Shown: positions 24,817 to 35,935 of the stretch, piece by piece
How the letters are laid out: each line of letters opens with the position of its first letter
How positions within the stretch are numbered: the stretch's first letter is position 1
Source of the DNA: Glomus cerebriforme
Lineage: Eukaryota; Glomeromycota; Glomeromycetes; Glomerales; Glomeraceae
Direction: 5' to 3'
NCBI GenBank assembly: GCA_003550305.1
Contig: QKYT01000502.1
Location: 9,340-73,339 of the forward strand
DNA: 64,000 nt
Notes under the pieces: generated by a model
Told to the model about the DNA's origin: nothing
Database searches by the model: none
Seen by the model: only the letters and a program-made list of their open reading frames with translations
Position numbers and translations under genes: made by a program

Positions 24817-25409
24817 AAATCAAGTATACTTATAAAAAATATTTTTTATTTTGTACTAATAAATTTTTCGTTAGATGATAAGTACTACTACGAGAATTCA
24901 ATGATTTATTTTCATTAAATATTAAAAAAAAAAAAAATCAATTTCATTAATGACTTATCCAGATTTTGTTTTTTTTTAAAAAAAAATAACATGAATATCT
25001 GGCCAATTTTAATATTGTGAATTATTTTTTCTAGTTGTTTAACGAAAAAGGGAGTAAAAGAGAAAATAATAGCATTAATTAAAAAAAAAAATATTTTATA
25101 TCTATACATCACGAAATAACGGAAATATCATTTAAAAACGGTCGATCAAACCATCATTGACCACCAAACATTCAACTTACAATTTGTTGGGGGTTTTTAA
25201 ATTGATAAAATTTTACAAAAAAAAAACACACAAAACACTAAACATATAATAATGAGAATTTTATTAAAAATAAATATATTAAAATATTCATACAATATTA
25301 ATATTAAATTTTAAATTTTCTAAATAAAAAAAAAAAAATATCTTATTGATATTCTTTGGTATCATCATAAAGAAATTTCATTAAATGATACGTTTGAATG
25401 ACGTTTACT
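24817..25409. other. Convergent intergenic spacer
   Basis: Lies between the 3' ends of the BTB-TLDc gene (plus) and an F-box gene (minus). A/T homopolymer runs only. Confidence 0.5.
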
Positions 25410-26945
25410 TTACATAAATCTAAATACATACATTTGATAAGTTTTATGTTTCTGAAGAAACTTTGGTTTAATCCATTCAAAATCATCAAAATTACGTCCA
25501 TCTTCGTATTTTTTGATTACTTCTAAAAATATATTAGTGTCAATTAAATAAGAATATTCCTTATTAAAATTCATTCCAATTGTTTGTAATAACATTGGAC
25601 ATATAGGATTTCTACCTTTCCAATAATAAAAAAACGATTTAAATGAATCTAACGTAATTCGCTCAATAATATTATTAAAAATTCGACGTTGAAATCCCAA
25701 ATTATTATTATATAAATTATGTTTATGTAATTGAAACTTAAACTTAAACAAACTATTTGGTGATGATTTAGCTAATGTTTCAAGTAATTCTTCACACTTT
25801 TCTTCTCTTAAAATAAGATATAAACCTTCTAGATTTTGACATTTAATTAATAAATTTTCTAATTCTAAATTACATTTATTACTTAAAGGAATTTTGAGAT
25901 ATTTTATATTTGGACAATTTTGATAAATAGCTTGAATAAGTTTGATATCATAAGTTTCTGATATCTCAATAAATGTACTTTCAAGTGATTCAACTTTGAT
26001 CTCATTAAGTTCTTTTGAATTTTCGATTAAACTAATTAAAATATTGCTAGGAATATTTTTAGCTTTTAAATTTTGTAAAGAAGGTAAAGATATGTTGTTT
26101 AGATGATTCCATGTATCGGATATATGAGAAGAAAATATTCCATCTATTTCTAAGCTTTTTAAACTTTTTAAAGATGAAAGCACTTTTGTGAGGGGTTTCG
26201 TATTTATTTTAAAATATTGAATATTATTTGCATGTTTAATTAATGAATTTTCAAGATTTTTACACAATGATTTTGGAATTTCTTCCATATTCGCATATTT
26301 GAATTGAACTCTTGATAAATTTGTTTGATCGTTAATCAAGCTAACGATTCCATAATCATTCGTATGGTCTTTCTCAATATGAACTTCCAATTCTTTGATT
26401 GATTTACATATTTTTTTTAACTCAACTAAACCATTGGCATTTGTTAAAGTACTGCAACGAAGAAATCGAAGTTTTGAAAGACAATCTTCAACTCCAGGTA
26501 TAAGATGTATTTGATAATTAAATTGATGGGGTATATAAAGATGTGTAATTCTTGTATTATCATTAATAAACAATTTTATTATTTCTATTTTAACATCATT
26601 TATTAATTTTACACATTTAATATTATTTATCATTCTTTCTAAAACGTTTAAATCCAAATGTTTGCAAAATCCAATATAATCAAAAAACGGATTCTTATAC
26701 GTTGTTAATAAATCAAAATCATTTCTCATTTCATTTGATAAATGTGAAATGATTACGTTTAATAATGATTCAATCTTTTTCTCATTTTTAACATTTTTAA
26801 CGTATTTCCAAGGATTACTCCATAACATTCGAACGCCGATTTCACACCAAGTTCTGTTGAGTAAAAGTGAAGAACGAAGAGAATTTCCATCATCTTGTAG
26901 TTCTTTAAATATTGAGAAAATGATATCTTTATTAAATTTTGACAT
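25410..26945 (-). CDS. F-box/LRR-like protein
   Basis: An uninterrupted frame of 511 aa from ATG 26945. Residues 1-50 form the F-box-type start (KDIIFSIFKELQDD, SSLLLNRTWCEIGVRMLWSNPWKY). The rest has irregular leucine-rich repeats (ECKHLDLNVLE-like, LIENSKELNEIKVE, IYQNCPNIKYLKIPL) and a conserved C-terminal FFYYWKGRNP motif shared with the other F-box genes in the window. F-box proteins usually link substrates to SKP1-CUL1 ubiquitin ligases through the N-terminal domain, with the repeats choosing the substrate (family knowledge). The large lineage expansion suggests a varied target set (inference). Confidence 0.88.
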   Translation of the reverse strand: MSKFNKDIIFSIFKELQDDGNSLRSSLLLNRTWCEIGVRMLWSNPWKYVKNVKNEKKIESLLNVIISHLSNEMRNDFDLLTTYKNPFFDYIGFCKHLDLNVLERMINNIKCVKLINDVKIEIIKLFINDNTRITHLYIPHQFNYQIHLIPGVEDCLSKLRFLRCSTLTNANGLVELKKICKSIKELEVHIEKDHTNDYGIVSLINDQTNLSRVQFKYANMEEIPKSLCKNLENSLIKHANNIQYFKINTKPLTKVLSSLKSLKSLEIDGIFSSHISDTWNHLNNISLPSLQNLKAKNIPSNILISLIENSKELNEIKVESLESTFIEISETYDIKLIQAIYQNCPNIKYLKIPLSNKCNLELENLLIKCQNLEGLYLILREEKCEELLETLAKSSPNSLFKFKFQLHKHNLYNNNLGFQRRIFNNIIERITLDSFKSFFYYWKGRNPICPMLLQTIGMNFNKEYSYLIDTNIFLEVIKKYEDGRNFDDFEWIKPKFLQKHKTYQMYVFRFM

Positions 26946-27809
26946 TTTTTTTTTTTTTAATAAAATTTAAAAATTTAGAAATTGTGGTTGTAAGGTACGC
27001 GTGTACTCTTTTATAATTTTATGTTGCGCTTTTGTATTACCTAATACAACATAAACACGGAGTTTGGACGATCAGTTTTACCATTATCGGTCGATTGTTG
27101 ACGGAATGTTGATTCAATTTGGGTTAAATGATTTTTATTTTATTGTTTTTTTGAACGCCACATTTGTTAAATAATAGAAATGAATGCTAAAAGACGCAGT
27201 AATTTAATGTGGTATTACAATACCTTCCATTATTAATCACAAAAACCAATTTTTATTATGCAATAAGGTAATAAGTTAACTTGTTTAATACTCAATTGTT
27301 ACTTTTCATGGGGATTCACATAAAAGAATTGTTTTTGTATTCCTTAAATATATTATTTCTTTTTTTATGTATCAAAACGAGTAAAATAATTAACAATACA
27401 GTATATCCAATTTAAAAGAAAAAACAATGAACCTTTTGGATTTTCTAATGTATTTATATTAATTTTGTCGATACCCGAAACTAGATAAGAAAAAATATAA
27501 TTATTTTTCCTTTATTAAAAAATCTCCAAATATAACTTTTAGATAAAGAACTTACCATTATAGTAAATATTTGGTAAGATCCAAACTTGTTTTAAAACGG
27601 GATTAAAAAATGAATTATGAAACATGTGACAAAATACAAAAAATGAATCAAATTAAATATGTCATTCCTCCTAAATGTCACATGATAATCTATAATCTAG
27701 CAAATCAAAAATTGTTACATTTTAGTGTAACAAGGTGAAAATAAATAAAAAAAATAGCTACGTAATACGCCCTTCCCAATTCTTCGAATGAAAATCAATT
27801 TCAAAAATA
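26946..27809. other. Divergent intergenic region
   Basis: Lies between the starts of the F-box gene (minus) and the small membrane protein (plus), so it likely holds both promoters. One TACAGTATAT at 27397-27406. No clear TATA assignment is possible in such AT-rich DNA. Confidence 0.4.
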
Positions 27810-28976
27810 ATGAACAGAGTAAAATTTTTTCGAAATTTGAGAATTTCTCAAATTGTTTTGGCAATTTTTATACTTATAAAAGGTAACATATAATGTTTAT
27901 TTTTAAATTCAATGAGTCGCTCGTTCTAACGAAAAAATCTCCCTCTTTTTTAGAAGAGAAAATAAATAATAATTTATCATTTGGAAGTTGGGAGTTCCAT
28001 CATTATTATTATCATTACACATATAATTGGGATCTTGAGTAAGTTATAAATTTATTTATGTATTTTATTTATTTATTTTTTTTTTACGAAAAAAAATCCA
28101 TTTAAACCATTTTTTTGTTTTATAGAATAATTACTGATATTATCAATACTTATTATGTTGATATTACAACTTTCTCATTAATCTCATTAGGTAAAAAAAA
28201 AATTATACTCAGAATTCATGTTATAACTTAATACATAAAAAAAAATCTATTGCTTTCGCTTTTGTAAATATTACAGAATATAATTTATTTAGAGCTAATC
28301 TAAATGAACCTGGAGAATATGCGTTAAATGTTCAACGTTTTACAAGTCAATTTATGACATTATTTAATATATGCGATGATCATCTTGATTCGTACGTATA
28401 TTTTTATATTTTACTATTTTAATTAAATGTTGAATTTATTAGGATTTACTAAATAATTATATATTTATTATATTCTTTGTTAGAATATTATTGATTATCT
28501 GGTCTATCGTAGGTAATGACATGTAATGACGTTATATTATGAACGCTCTTATTTTTATAATTAATTTTTTTTTCTCTTTTATTATAGTTATTACAGATAT
28601 TCATACATTATATGAAAATTTTATTGATGGTTACCATGTTGGGAATAGTATATTCAATTGTATTTTAACCTTCTTAATGTTTCTATTATGTATAATTAGA
28701 ATGATTACCAAATATGCATATCAAAGTGATGATGATGAATTATATACTCCTTTGTTAAATAAACATGATGCTATTGATGTAGAAGACAATAAGATTGATG
28801 TAAAATTAATTGATGATATTGATGCAGAAGACAATAAGGTTAATGTAAAATTAATTGATGATATTGATGTAGAAGGCAATAAGATTGATATTGAAACATT
28901 AACTGACGTGACATTTGTTGAAGCTGTTGTGAACGAAAATGAGGTTGATGTGGAGTTGATTGATGATGATTCATAG
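27810..28976 (+). CDS. Small multi-exon membrane protein with acidic repeat tail
   Basis: Six exons join in phase to 251 aa: 27810-27882, 27954-28038, 28126-28190, 28277-28391, 28484-28512, 28588-28976, all with GT..AG introns of about 71-92 bases. Residues about 9-23 form an N-terminal hydrophobic anchor or signal. Membrane segments follow near 113-126 (ILLIIWSIVVITD) and 145-165 (IFNCILTFLMFLLCIIRMI). The cytosol-like tail holds three copies of a 15-residue acidic unit (IDVEDNKIDVKLIDD). No named family recognised. Only the last exon appears as a long frame, so automatic callers could miss the rest. Function unknown. Confidence 0.78.
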
Positions 28977-30018
28977 GGAAAAATAAAAGGTATTAAATAT
29001 TTTTTTTTTATATTTGAAGAAAATGAGAAGTCAAAGTTAGTTTATAGTGAATACATTCAATTCTAACATATTTTATTTATTATTTATATTTGGCGGAAAA
29101 AGAAATGGAGAAAGTTCACTTTGATTTTATTTAAATTTAAATTTTTTATCTGTATTAATAATTATACGTATATATAAATATTATTTTAATGCTTATATTA
29201 TAAACAGTAATGTCAAATAAATTATATTTTCTTATTATACAAGTTAGATATTTATATCGTTAGATTTCTACGTTAATACTTAGTTTAATATATAAATAAA
29301 TTTCGTATCATCAAACTCATTTTGACCATTTTACATTTATTATTATTATTATTATTATTAATTAAATGTTGTGATCATCTAACTCATTACCATTAAGTAC
29401 ATTTGATGAGCGACTATTTTACTATTCTTTAAAAGCATAAAGAGAAATGGGAGAAGGATCTAGTCATTCAATGGTCAAACTGCTTTGATTAGTAATAAAA
29501 TTTATTTAGCACAAATAAGTTAAATAATAGAAATAATAAATAAATGAGAAGAAAATATAATTTATATAATAGTTATTGCGTCAGTCAGACAAAATCATGC
29601 TGATTAATTTACTCTAAACTAGACTAAATATAGCTGATATTTAGCCGTTATCAAAAAATATCGGTCCATCAAAATCAGCATGATCCTAATAGACTAACCA
29701 ATAAACTTTTATTAATGAGTAGTTCGAAACTCTGGAACTATATAATATTTATGACAATTATTTATTATTTTATGGAAACATACATGAAAACTGAAATAAA
29801 TGTGTCACAGGTAAGTGTCATTTGGTATTTTGATGTAAATGACAAATGACGTGATCTCATAATTCTAGCATAAATTTATTATCCCTTGACCAGCGTTATA
29901 GAATTATAAAACCAAAACTTCTTACTTGTTGGTTGTTTCTTTAGTTTATTTGTTTCTTATCATTTTTTATTTTTCTCTTTTCTTTATAGTTTATTTATGC
30001 CTACATTTTTTATTATAG
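28977..30018. other. Intergenic, AT-rich
   Basis: Contains a TTA microsatellite at about 29337-29360. No gene recognised. Confidence 0.45.
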
Positions 30019-30275
30019 ATGGGTAGAAATAAAAGAAAATCCAAATTGGCAAAGAAAAAACAGGATGAATGGTCCAGGAAACGTTTAATTTTAAGAAGGA
30101 TATTTAGACTTAAATTTAATAAAAATATCTTTTTTTTAGGTTTAATTTATTTTTAGAATTCAGAATGATGTTTAGACCGACAATTGAAGATATAAGAATG
30201 AGTGAGATAATGAAAGAGAGAAATGGACAACAAGCGAAAGAAGTGAGAAATCAATTTCCATTTTTAAATTTATAA
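30019..30275 (+). CDS. Possible small two-exon basic protein
   Basis: An ATG at 30019 directly after TATTATAG opens MGRNKRKSKLAKKKQDEWSR. Joining 30019-30082 to 30157-30275 keeps phase and gives 60 aa ending VRNQFPFLNL. The donor GTTTAA is weak, and without splicing the frame stops soon after. The ATG may itself follow an intron, so further 5' exons are possible. No family recognised. Confidence 0.35.
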
Positions 30276-31390
30276 TTAATTACATTTTTAGTTAATACTT
30301 CATAAAAGTCAAGTTAATGATAATTAGGGAGGAATAATTAATCAAAATAATTCTCCTGATACAGTATGTTATATAAATGTAAAAATCTCATGTGTAAAAA
30401 ATTACATTATTTGTATGATTTAAATAGTATTTAAATAAATAATGTAAATTTTATAACTAAAAGCAAGATAAAGAATATAATTATATAAATAAAATTTCAT
30501 GTGTAAACACTAATTTTGATATGGCGAATTTATACTATCTGAAATAAACCAATCATAAAGCAATATAGATAACATTAGAAATTTTAATATATTTCCGTAA
30601 ATTGGAAGTAAGGTAAATTTTAATTTAATAATAAATTTTATTAATTATAATATATGCTTCGGCTAATGGTTTCCATTTTCAGTTTTTAAATTATCAAAGG
30701 TTACAATATTTTAGTCGAATAGTTTGGATATTTTTGATGGCGTTATCTTCTAATCCAAATATTCTAATAGGAGAAAAAAATTTTTTATATTTCGTATTCT
30801 TTTTATTCTATAGACCAAATATTTATTTTATTATTTGGATACGCAAGTATTCAAAGAATATATTTTTAAACAATATATATAAACATACAATCTCCTTAGA
30901 TTTTCTAAATTCACGCATTTTTACTACTAGAAATAATAATTGGGTATCAGAAGATAGATTCAGTTGATAATTCAAAATTGTATAGGTAATTGTAGTTTAT
31001 AAAGCTATTTGGTAAAAATGTCTAGGAAAAAAAAATATGAAAATAAATCAGATATATTATCTCAAGTAATTTATATTATTTTAGAAATAAATTTTAATAT
31101 CTTATTGCAACTAAACAATCTTGATTGAATATCTTAAAATTGTATAGTTTAACTTGCTTATAACTAAGCTAACTAAGCATAAAGTGAAAAAAAAAACAAT
31201 AAGAATGAATAAAATGCATCTGAAATGACTAAAGAATTTTGAATCTTGCAAATAGTCCTATTTGCAGATATATTATAAACATTATTATCAAAATATATTC
31301 TAGTAATGTGGCAATACATAAGAAAGTAGATGTAGTTTTTCTTGCATCCTTAATAGCATCATTAGTTACACAATTCCCTAGAGAGATTCT
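30276..31390. other. Intergenic, no supported gene
   Basis: An AT-rich open frame at 30734-30967 (ATG at 30737) is F/I/Y-rich and unlikely to be coding. Further on, open frames run on both strands near 31230-31480 without recognisable domains. Confidence 0.35.
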
Positions 31391-31393
31391 CTT

Positions 31394-31635
31394 AGGGGTT
31401 GCAGTAAATCTTGAGATGGGTATTGTGAATTTAGTGATAGTGGATGTTTTGCGTATTGATAAGGTGAATAAAGTGGTGAACAAGGTAAAAATTGTGACNT
31501 GAATTTAGTGATAGTGGATGTTTTGCGTATTGATAAGGTGAATAAAGTGGTGAACAAGGTAAAAATTGTGACGGTGGAAGTTGCGGTAAATATTATGATG
31601 GTGAATATTGTATATGTTGCGGTAAATCTTGTTAA
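31394..31635 (+). pseudogene. Relic of a cysteine-rich peptide or repeat
   Basis: One frame reads NCDGGSCGKYYDGEYCICC and ends GKSC before a stop at about 31633. Upstream in the same frame are GYCEFSDSGCFAY and GCSKS, interrupted by TGA and TAA codons. Dense spaced cysteines suggest an old secreted or zinc-binding cysteine-rich product. The identity is unknown. The N-flanked duplication at 31426-31572 falls inside it. Confidence 0.3.
31426..31572. repeat. Perfect 73-bp tandem duplication joined by one N
   Basis: 31426-31498 and 31500-31572 read the same, separated only by the ambiguous base at 31499. A perfect repeat at a one-N joint in otherwise diverged DNA suggests an unmerged contig overlap rather than biology. 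Confidence 0.8.
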
Positions 31636-31652
31636 ACAGCATCTCAATAAAG

Positions 31653-31726
31653 CAGTGTTGGCATCTGGCCGCGGCCAAAGATTTTTTGGCCAGTTTGGCC
31701 GGTTAAACAGTTAAGTGCCAACACTG
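31653..31726. mobile_element. 74-bp hAT-type MITE with intact target-site duplication
   Basis: Terminal inverted repeats CAGTGTTGGCA (31653-31663) and TGCCAACACTG (31716-31726) are perfect over 11 bp. They are flanked by the perfect 8-bp direct repeat CAATAAAG at 31645-31652 and 31727-31734. CAGTG-type ends plus an 8-bp duplication are the signature of hAT transposons (established knowledge). The interior is GGCC-rich and non-coding. Confidence 0.85.
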
Positions 31727-31821
31727 CAATAAAGTATATGCAGACTTGAAAGACCCATTTCTAAAGCACTTTTTTTCAAGCCATTAATATACCAGTTCTG
31801 CAACAATACCTTTATTACCAG

Positions 31822-32420
31822 ATGCGGTACCAAAGTTACCTGCCAAAGACATTTCACCCAACCCTTTGGCTAGCAGATAAGACATTAAATCATGCTATTA
31901 AAGCATATCAAAAATCAAAAGGGAAGTTTGCTTTAACAAGCTGGCCCAAACCCTTGAAGATAAATTTTCTCCAGCCACATGATACCAATGATGTTGCTAC
32001 GATTTCTTGCAAAATCTTATACCTTATGCAATGATTGATACAGGTTCAGATTCTTCAGAAACATCGCAGATCTTATTGCAGAGCTTTGGATCTTAAATGG
32101 ATAGAAAGAAAGTGCATAATCTTAATGGGGTTGCAGGCAAATCCCGATCCATTGATACTTTTGATGATATTAGGCTCTGGGAAAAATACTGCAACTATTT
32201 AAATTCTCTGTAATTCCTACAGAAAAGGATCAGAATGGGAAAGATATACCCTTAGTAATACTTGGCACGAAATGGTAGTATCATGCTGGCTAGGAGCTTA
32301 TAGTGAATGGAGAATTCAAGGCCACGCATAATGGAAAGACCATCACAATTCCCCTCTCAGTTCACAAAGCCCAGCGCAATATCTTTATAGTAGAAAAGTC
32401 ACAAGCTTCAGAGGGGATAA
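31822..32420 (+). pseudogene. Retroviral-type aspartic protease relic (retroelement)
   Basis: The plus strand reads AMIDTGSDSS at about 32028-32057, the D-T-G active-site motif of retropepsin-like proteases. It is followed in shifting frames by KKVHNLNGVAGKSRSID, FSVIPTEKDQNGKDIP, VILGTKW and GEFKATHNGKTITIPL. The order fits a gag-protease segment of an LTR-type element. Stops and frameshifts are frequent; no reverse transcriptase or LTR was recognised nearby. Confidence 0.65.
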
Positions 32421-32542
32421 AAAAAAATTAGCTAATCGTACATGCCAGTATTATGAAAAGGAGTTTCTGTATCACCTCTATTCTTAAACGGCATCTAAAG
32501 TTAAAAAATATGTGCAGTAAGCAAATTAGTCTAACAAATGAT

Positions 32543-32668
32543 AGCAAGTAATCGGGTCAATTCAGCAAGTAATCAGACTAGTCCATCAAGTAATTGGGTT
32601 AGTCTAGCAAGTAATCAGGTTAATTCAGCAAGTAATCAGATTAGTCCTGCAAGTGATTGGGTTAGTGA
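32543..32668. repeat. Six tandem 21-bp repeats
   Basis: Six copies of a 21-base unit (AGCAAGTAATCAGGTTAGTCC type) run without gaps. They translate to ASNQVNS-like heptapeptides in one short frame (32538-32723). They may be the low-complexity end of the adjacent retroelement relic. Confidence 0.85.
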
Positions 32669-32758
32669 AAAAAAAGAAACTGTCCAATCCGATTATTTCT
32701 TGCAGACTAACTTTTTGGGGTAATTTTCTCATACGCGTGTCTGGAAAGAATATTTTTT

Positions 32759-33760
32759 TCAGATATTTGGATTATCTTTGGCTTCTTCACGCCATCTAGT
32801 CCACAAATTAGTTTCATGAAAAGAGATAAATGCATTTGGTTCTATAGTTCCATCTCTTCCAGCATGAGGTGCAAAAGAAATAATCTGGTCATTGAGAGCA
32901 ATAATTTTTAGGTCTTTAGCAAAAATAACATTTTCCAACTCTTTATATTTGTGATCAGTGGATTTTCAAATCTTTCAAATCCTTTTTAGCTTTAGAAATA
33001 TCCAAAGATGACTTGCCAATTTCCTTATCTTTCTTAGTCATAGCTTTATTTAAAGAGGTAATGCGAGACCTATACTATCAGAAGTACGGGATTTGTGCTG
33101 GTCTTCCAATTGTTGCTTAAATGTATGAGTAGAGTTTCTGATATCTTCAAAGTATTTCTTGTATTTATCCTCCAGGCGTACTTCAAGAACATCATATTCA
33201 CCTTTTAACCATTGACGTTCCTAATTAAGCTGTGATTCGATAGTATTTTTGATATTATTTCCTTCTGTTTCAATAAAGCTTCACATTCTCCTAACTGCTT
33301 CTCAAATTCATCCAATAGAGATAGAGTATTAGAGCCATCTGGAGTGGCTTTAGCATCTACTCTGAGGCGAGGCGTTAATGATCTTTTTTCTTGTAATATT
33401 TATTGTCCTCTTTTGTAAGCATTTCCTCAATATCTGGATGGATTCCACCAACTTGTTTTTCAGACTATGGATTATATTTGCGAGTTATAAGACGCCTTTA
33501 TATTTCACTCTTTATGGATGGAGATAACTACTCAAGTAAGTCTTTATAGTGATTATTAAAATGCGGTTGACTGGACCGCCCATTCATTTTATTCATGGCC
33601 GTAAATAAGGAGCCGCATTCTCTCAGAAAATTCAACTAAGTTTTGTTACAAAATATTACTTATATAATTTGATTACGAGCTGTGTGAGAAGGGCTGAGAT
33701 ATATCTTGGGTTAATTCTGATATACTCAGTGCTGAAAAAGTCTGAATTTGCATGATCTTA
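32759..33760 (-). pseudogene. Decayed coiled-coil, gag-like protein gene
   Basis: Coding-like minus-strand text can be read across frames: ECGSLFTAMNKMNGRSSQPH near 33600, GGIHPDIEEMLTKEDNKYY near 33420, SLLDEFEKQLGECEALLKQK near 33310, YKKYFEDIRNSTHTFKQQLE near 33140. The last is WTRWREEAKDNPNI, with a stop at 32759. Internal stops and shifts are many. A helical, coiled-coil protein with no catalytic motif beside a protease relic suggests a gag-like capsid gene, but the opposite orientation makes this uncertain. Confidence 0.5.
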
Positions 33761-33887
33761 TCAGATTATAAAGTATCTATTTTTCTGATGTATACAACCA
33801 TATCACACAAATCAAAATTGTATGCAAACCAAAAAATACTTTATTAATAATTGCGCATTACAGCAACAAATAACTACCATATCTAAA

Positions 33888-34900
33888 TTATTTTACATAA
33901 GAAATTACAAATAATTCAACCACATTTCTAATCACAACATTTTTGTTGTAAATGATAAGTTCGCAATATAAAATATCCATATCTTCTATCATAAGCGAAA
34001 TAACATCATCCGGTAGATGTAACCATACTCTTAAATTTTCAGAACAATTGTTACCTGGAATAAAGGAACAAATTTTCCTTTGTAATTTTTCTTGTTCCAT
34101 GAATAACCGCAAAAAAAATTAAAAATCTTCATGTAACATATGATGGTATCAAGTGCAAATGGAATTATACAGGAGGCCAATTCAACAGCCAAATATCTTC
34201 TTTTACCTGCTAGAGAAACAACAAATAATGTAAGTCGATCTCCTATAATTTGAATGCTATAAGTTTTAACATTTTTGGCATCTTTAATATTGTAATCAAG
34301 GTTATTACCAGAAACTGCAGATAGCTATAATTAGTTTTTTTACCTCACCATGTGTTTTTTGTTGGTAAATAAGGATCAACATTTAAAAGCGCTCTTGCAT
34401 CTGATAATCCGAAAATGAGTAAATCTGTTTTTCATTCCCCAAAATTACTTGTAAAAAATGATGTTCGCTTCCTTTATAGATCTTACATCTTTTTCTAACC
34501 ACATGTATTTGACATCAGGAAATGCTCATAGAATTGGGGACAGAAATTCGACAATATAAGATCGTTCAAGCATATCACGGTCTAAAACTTTCGATATCAA
34601 ATATCTAAACATAAAGACAAAGTCCAGTAATGCACATCGTATAAAGAATATAAACTTATTCTCTTCCGTTGTTTGATTATCTTCAATATTTGTCTCTGAA
34701 ATTATTTTAGATTCGATTTCAGAATGACTTGCTTGAAATATATTTTCGAGCTATTTAACTATCGATTCATTTATAACCAATTTGTTTCCCATCTGGAGCA
34801 TATTTTTAACTTTTTCATACACTTGTTCTTCAATAGTTTCCTTGACAAGATGTATCGTTGTATTAAAAGCAGATCAGATTGTCCTTTGTCAGATTAAATA
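33888..34900 (-). pseudogene. Decayed member of a multicopy Glomeromycota-type protein family
   Basis: Minus-strand pieces in several frames read FRYLISKVLDRDMLERSYIV near 34590 and KYMWLEKDVRSIKEANIIFY near 34490. They continue with YSIQIIGDRLTLFVVSLAGK near 34240 and MEQEKLQRKICSFIPGN ending with a stop at 33888. The piece order looks like a full-length protein broken by shifts and stops. I believe this family is widespread in Rhizophagus genomes, but that is recollection. Function unknown. Confidence 0.55.
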
Positions 34901-35935
34901 CAATATTGTTAGGAAGTACTGTCAGCTATTTTGAAAGTATTATAAAGAAAGCTTACTTGTTCCTCCTCATTTAACTTTCTTTTCTCACAAAAAAACTTGA
35001 ACTCTAATTGAATATTTTGTCTTATCACTTGAGCATCCCAAAAATAATTTATCTTTCTTTATAAATCATAAAAAAAGACTAGTATGGTTTCTTACCACGA
35101 TATTTAAGAAACTTGAGACATGCGAAATTCAATTTCATTTTTAAGTCTGTACAGTATATGAAAAATCTTAGAATTGTACTATTAAAACGACTAAGCCACA
35201 AAAATTAATTTGTGATCATGTGCTATATCCGGAGGGCCAGAAATTACGTAATTTCCTGACGTAATTTCCATTTTTAGTAATTAACTAAATACTTAATTCT
35301 AGCCAAAATTATATTATAATTTTGCATTTCCTAAATTAGATAATGACGAATGCGATTCTATATATTAAAATATAATGTGATAGATACGTGTATAGCATTT
35401 TATTAACGTGAATTTGTATTAGACATATAGTTTCTATTATATATTAAAGAAATTTGAAATTTAAAAATACTTATGATAAATAAACTTGTTCAGATATATT
35501 GGATTTATAATGGATTGATCCGATCACTATGTATTATCAAGTCATAATTTTACTGAATTGTGCTGAATTTACATTAACTTCAAAACAGAAATTATCAGTT
35601 ATTAGATTTTGTCAATTCACCAAATAATTTTTTTTATAGAGCCGAAGAATTATAAAATGCCATCTTTTGGCTTTCTCTACAACATATATTAAATGAAGAT
35701 TCGTTAATTGTTTTGGCTAGCATTATAAGTTTGGCTAGAATTTGATTTCAAAGTTCAAATCATATATTAATCTTGGCCGAGTTGATTAAATTAACAATTA
35801 TACGATCTTATATCATTATGACAATGATTTGATGCGTAATTGCTATACTATTTTCTTCCTTTTTAATGCATGCTTAACAAATGATGCAATTATTTATACA
35901 TTCTTTCAATTTTTTTTTCTTTTTCAGAAAAAAAA
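34901..35935. other. Intergenic, upstream of an F-box gene
   Basis: Contains the perfect 16-bp palindrome GAAATTACGTAATTTC at 35240-35255, one TACAGTATAT at 35150-35159, and recurrent TTGGCTAG/CTAGCCAA words. No gene seen. Confidence 0.4.

Noticed and set aside
30734..30967. 77-aa plus-strand frame
   Set aside because: Low-complexity F/I/Y/N composition and no context. Chance frame in AT-rich DNA.
32543..32668. Six 21-bp repeats as a CRISPR or regulatory array
   Set aside because: There are no spacers and the period is constant. This is a simple coding-type tandem repeat.
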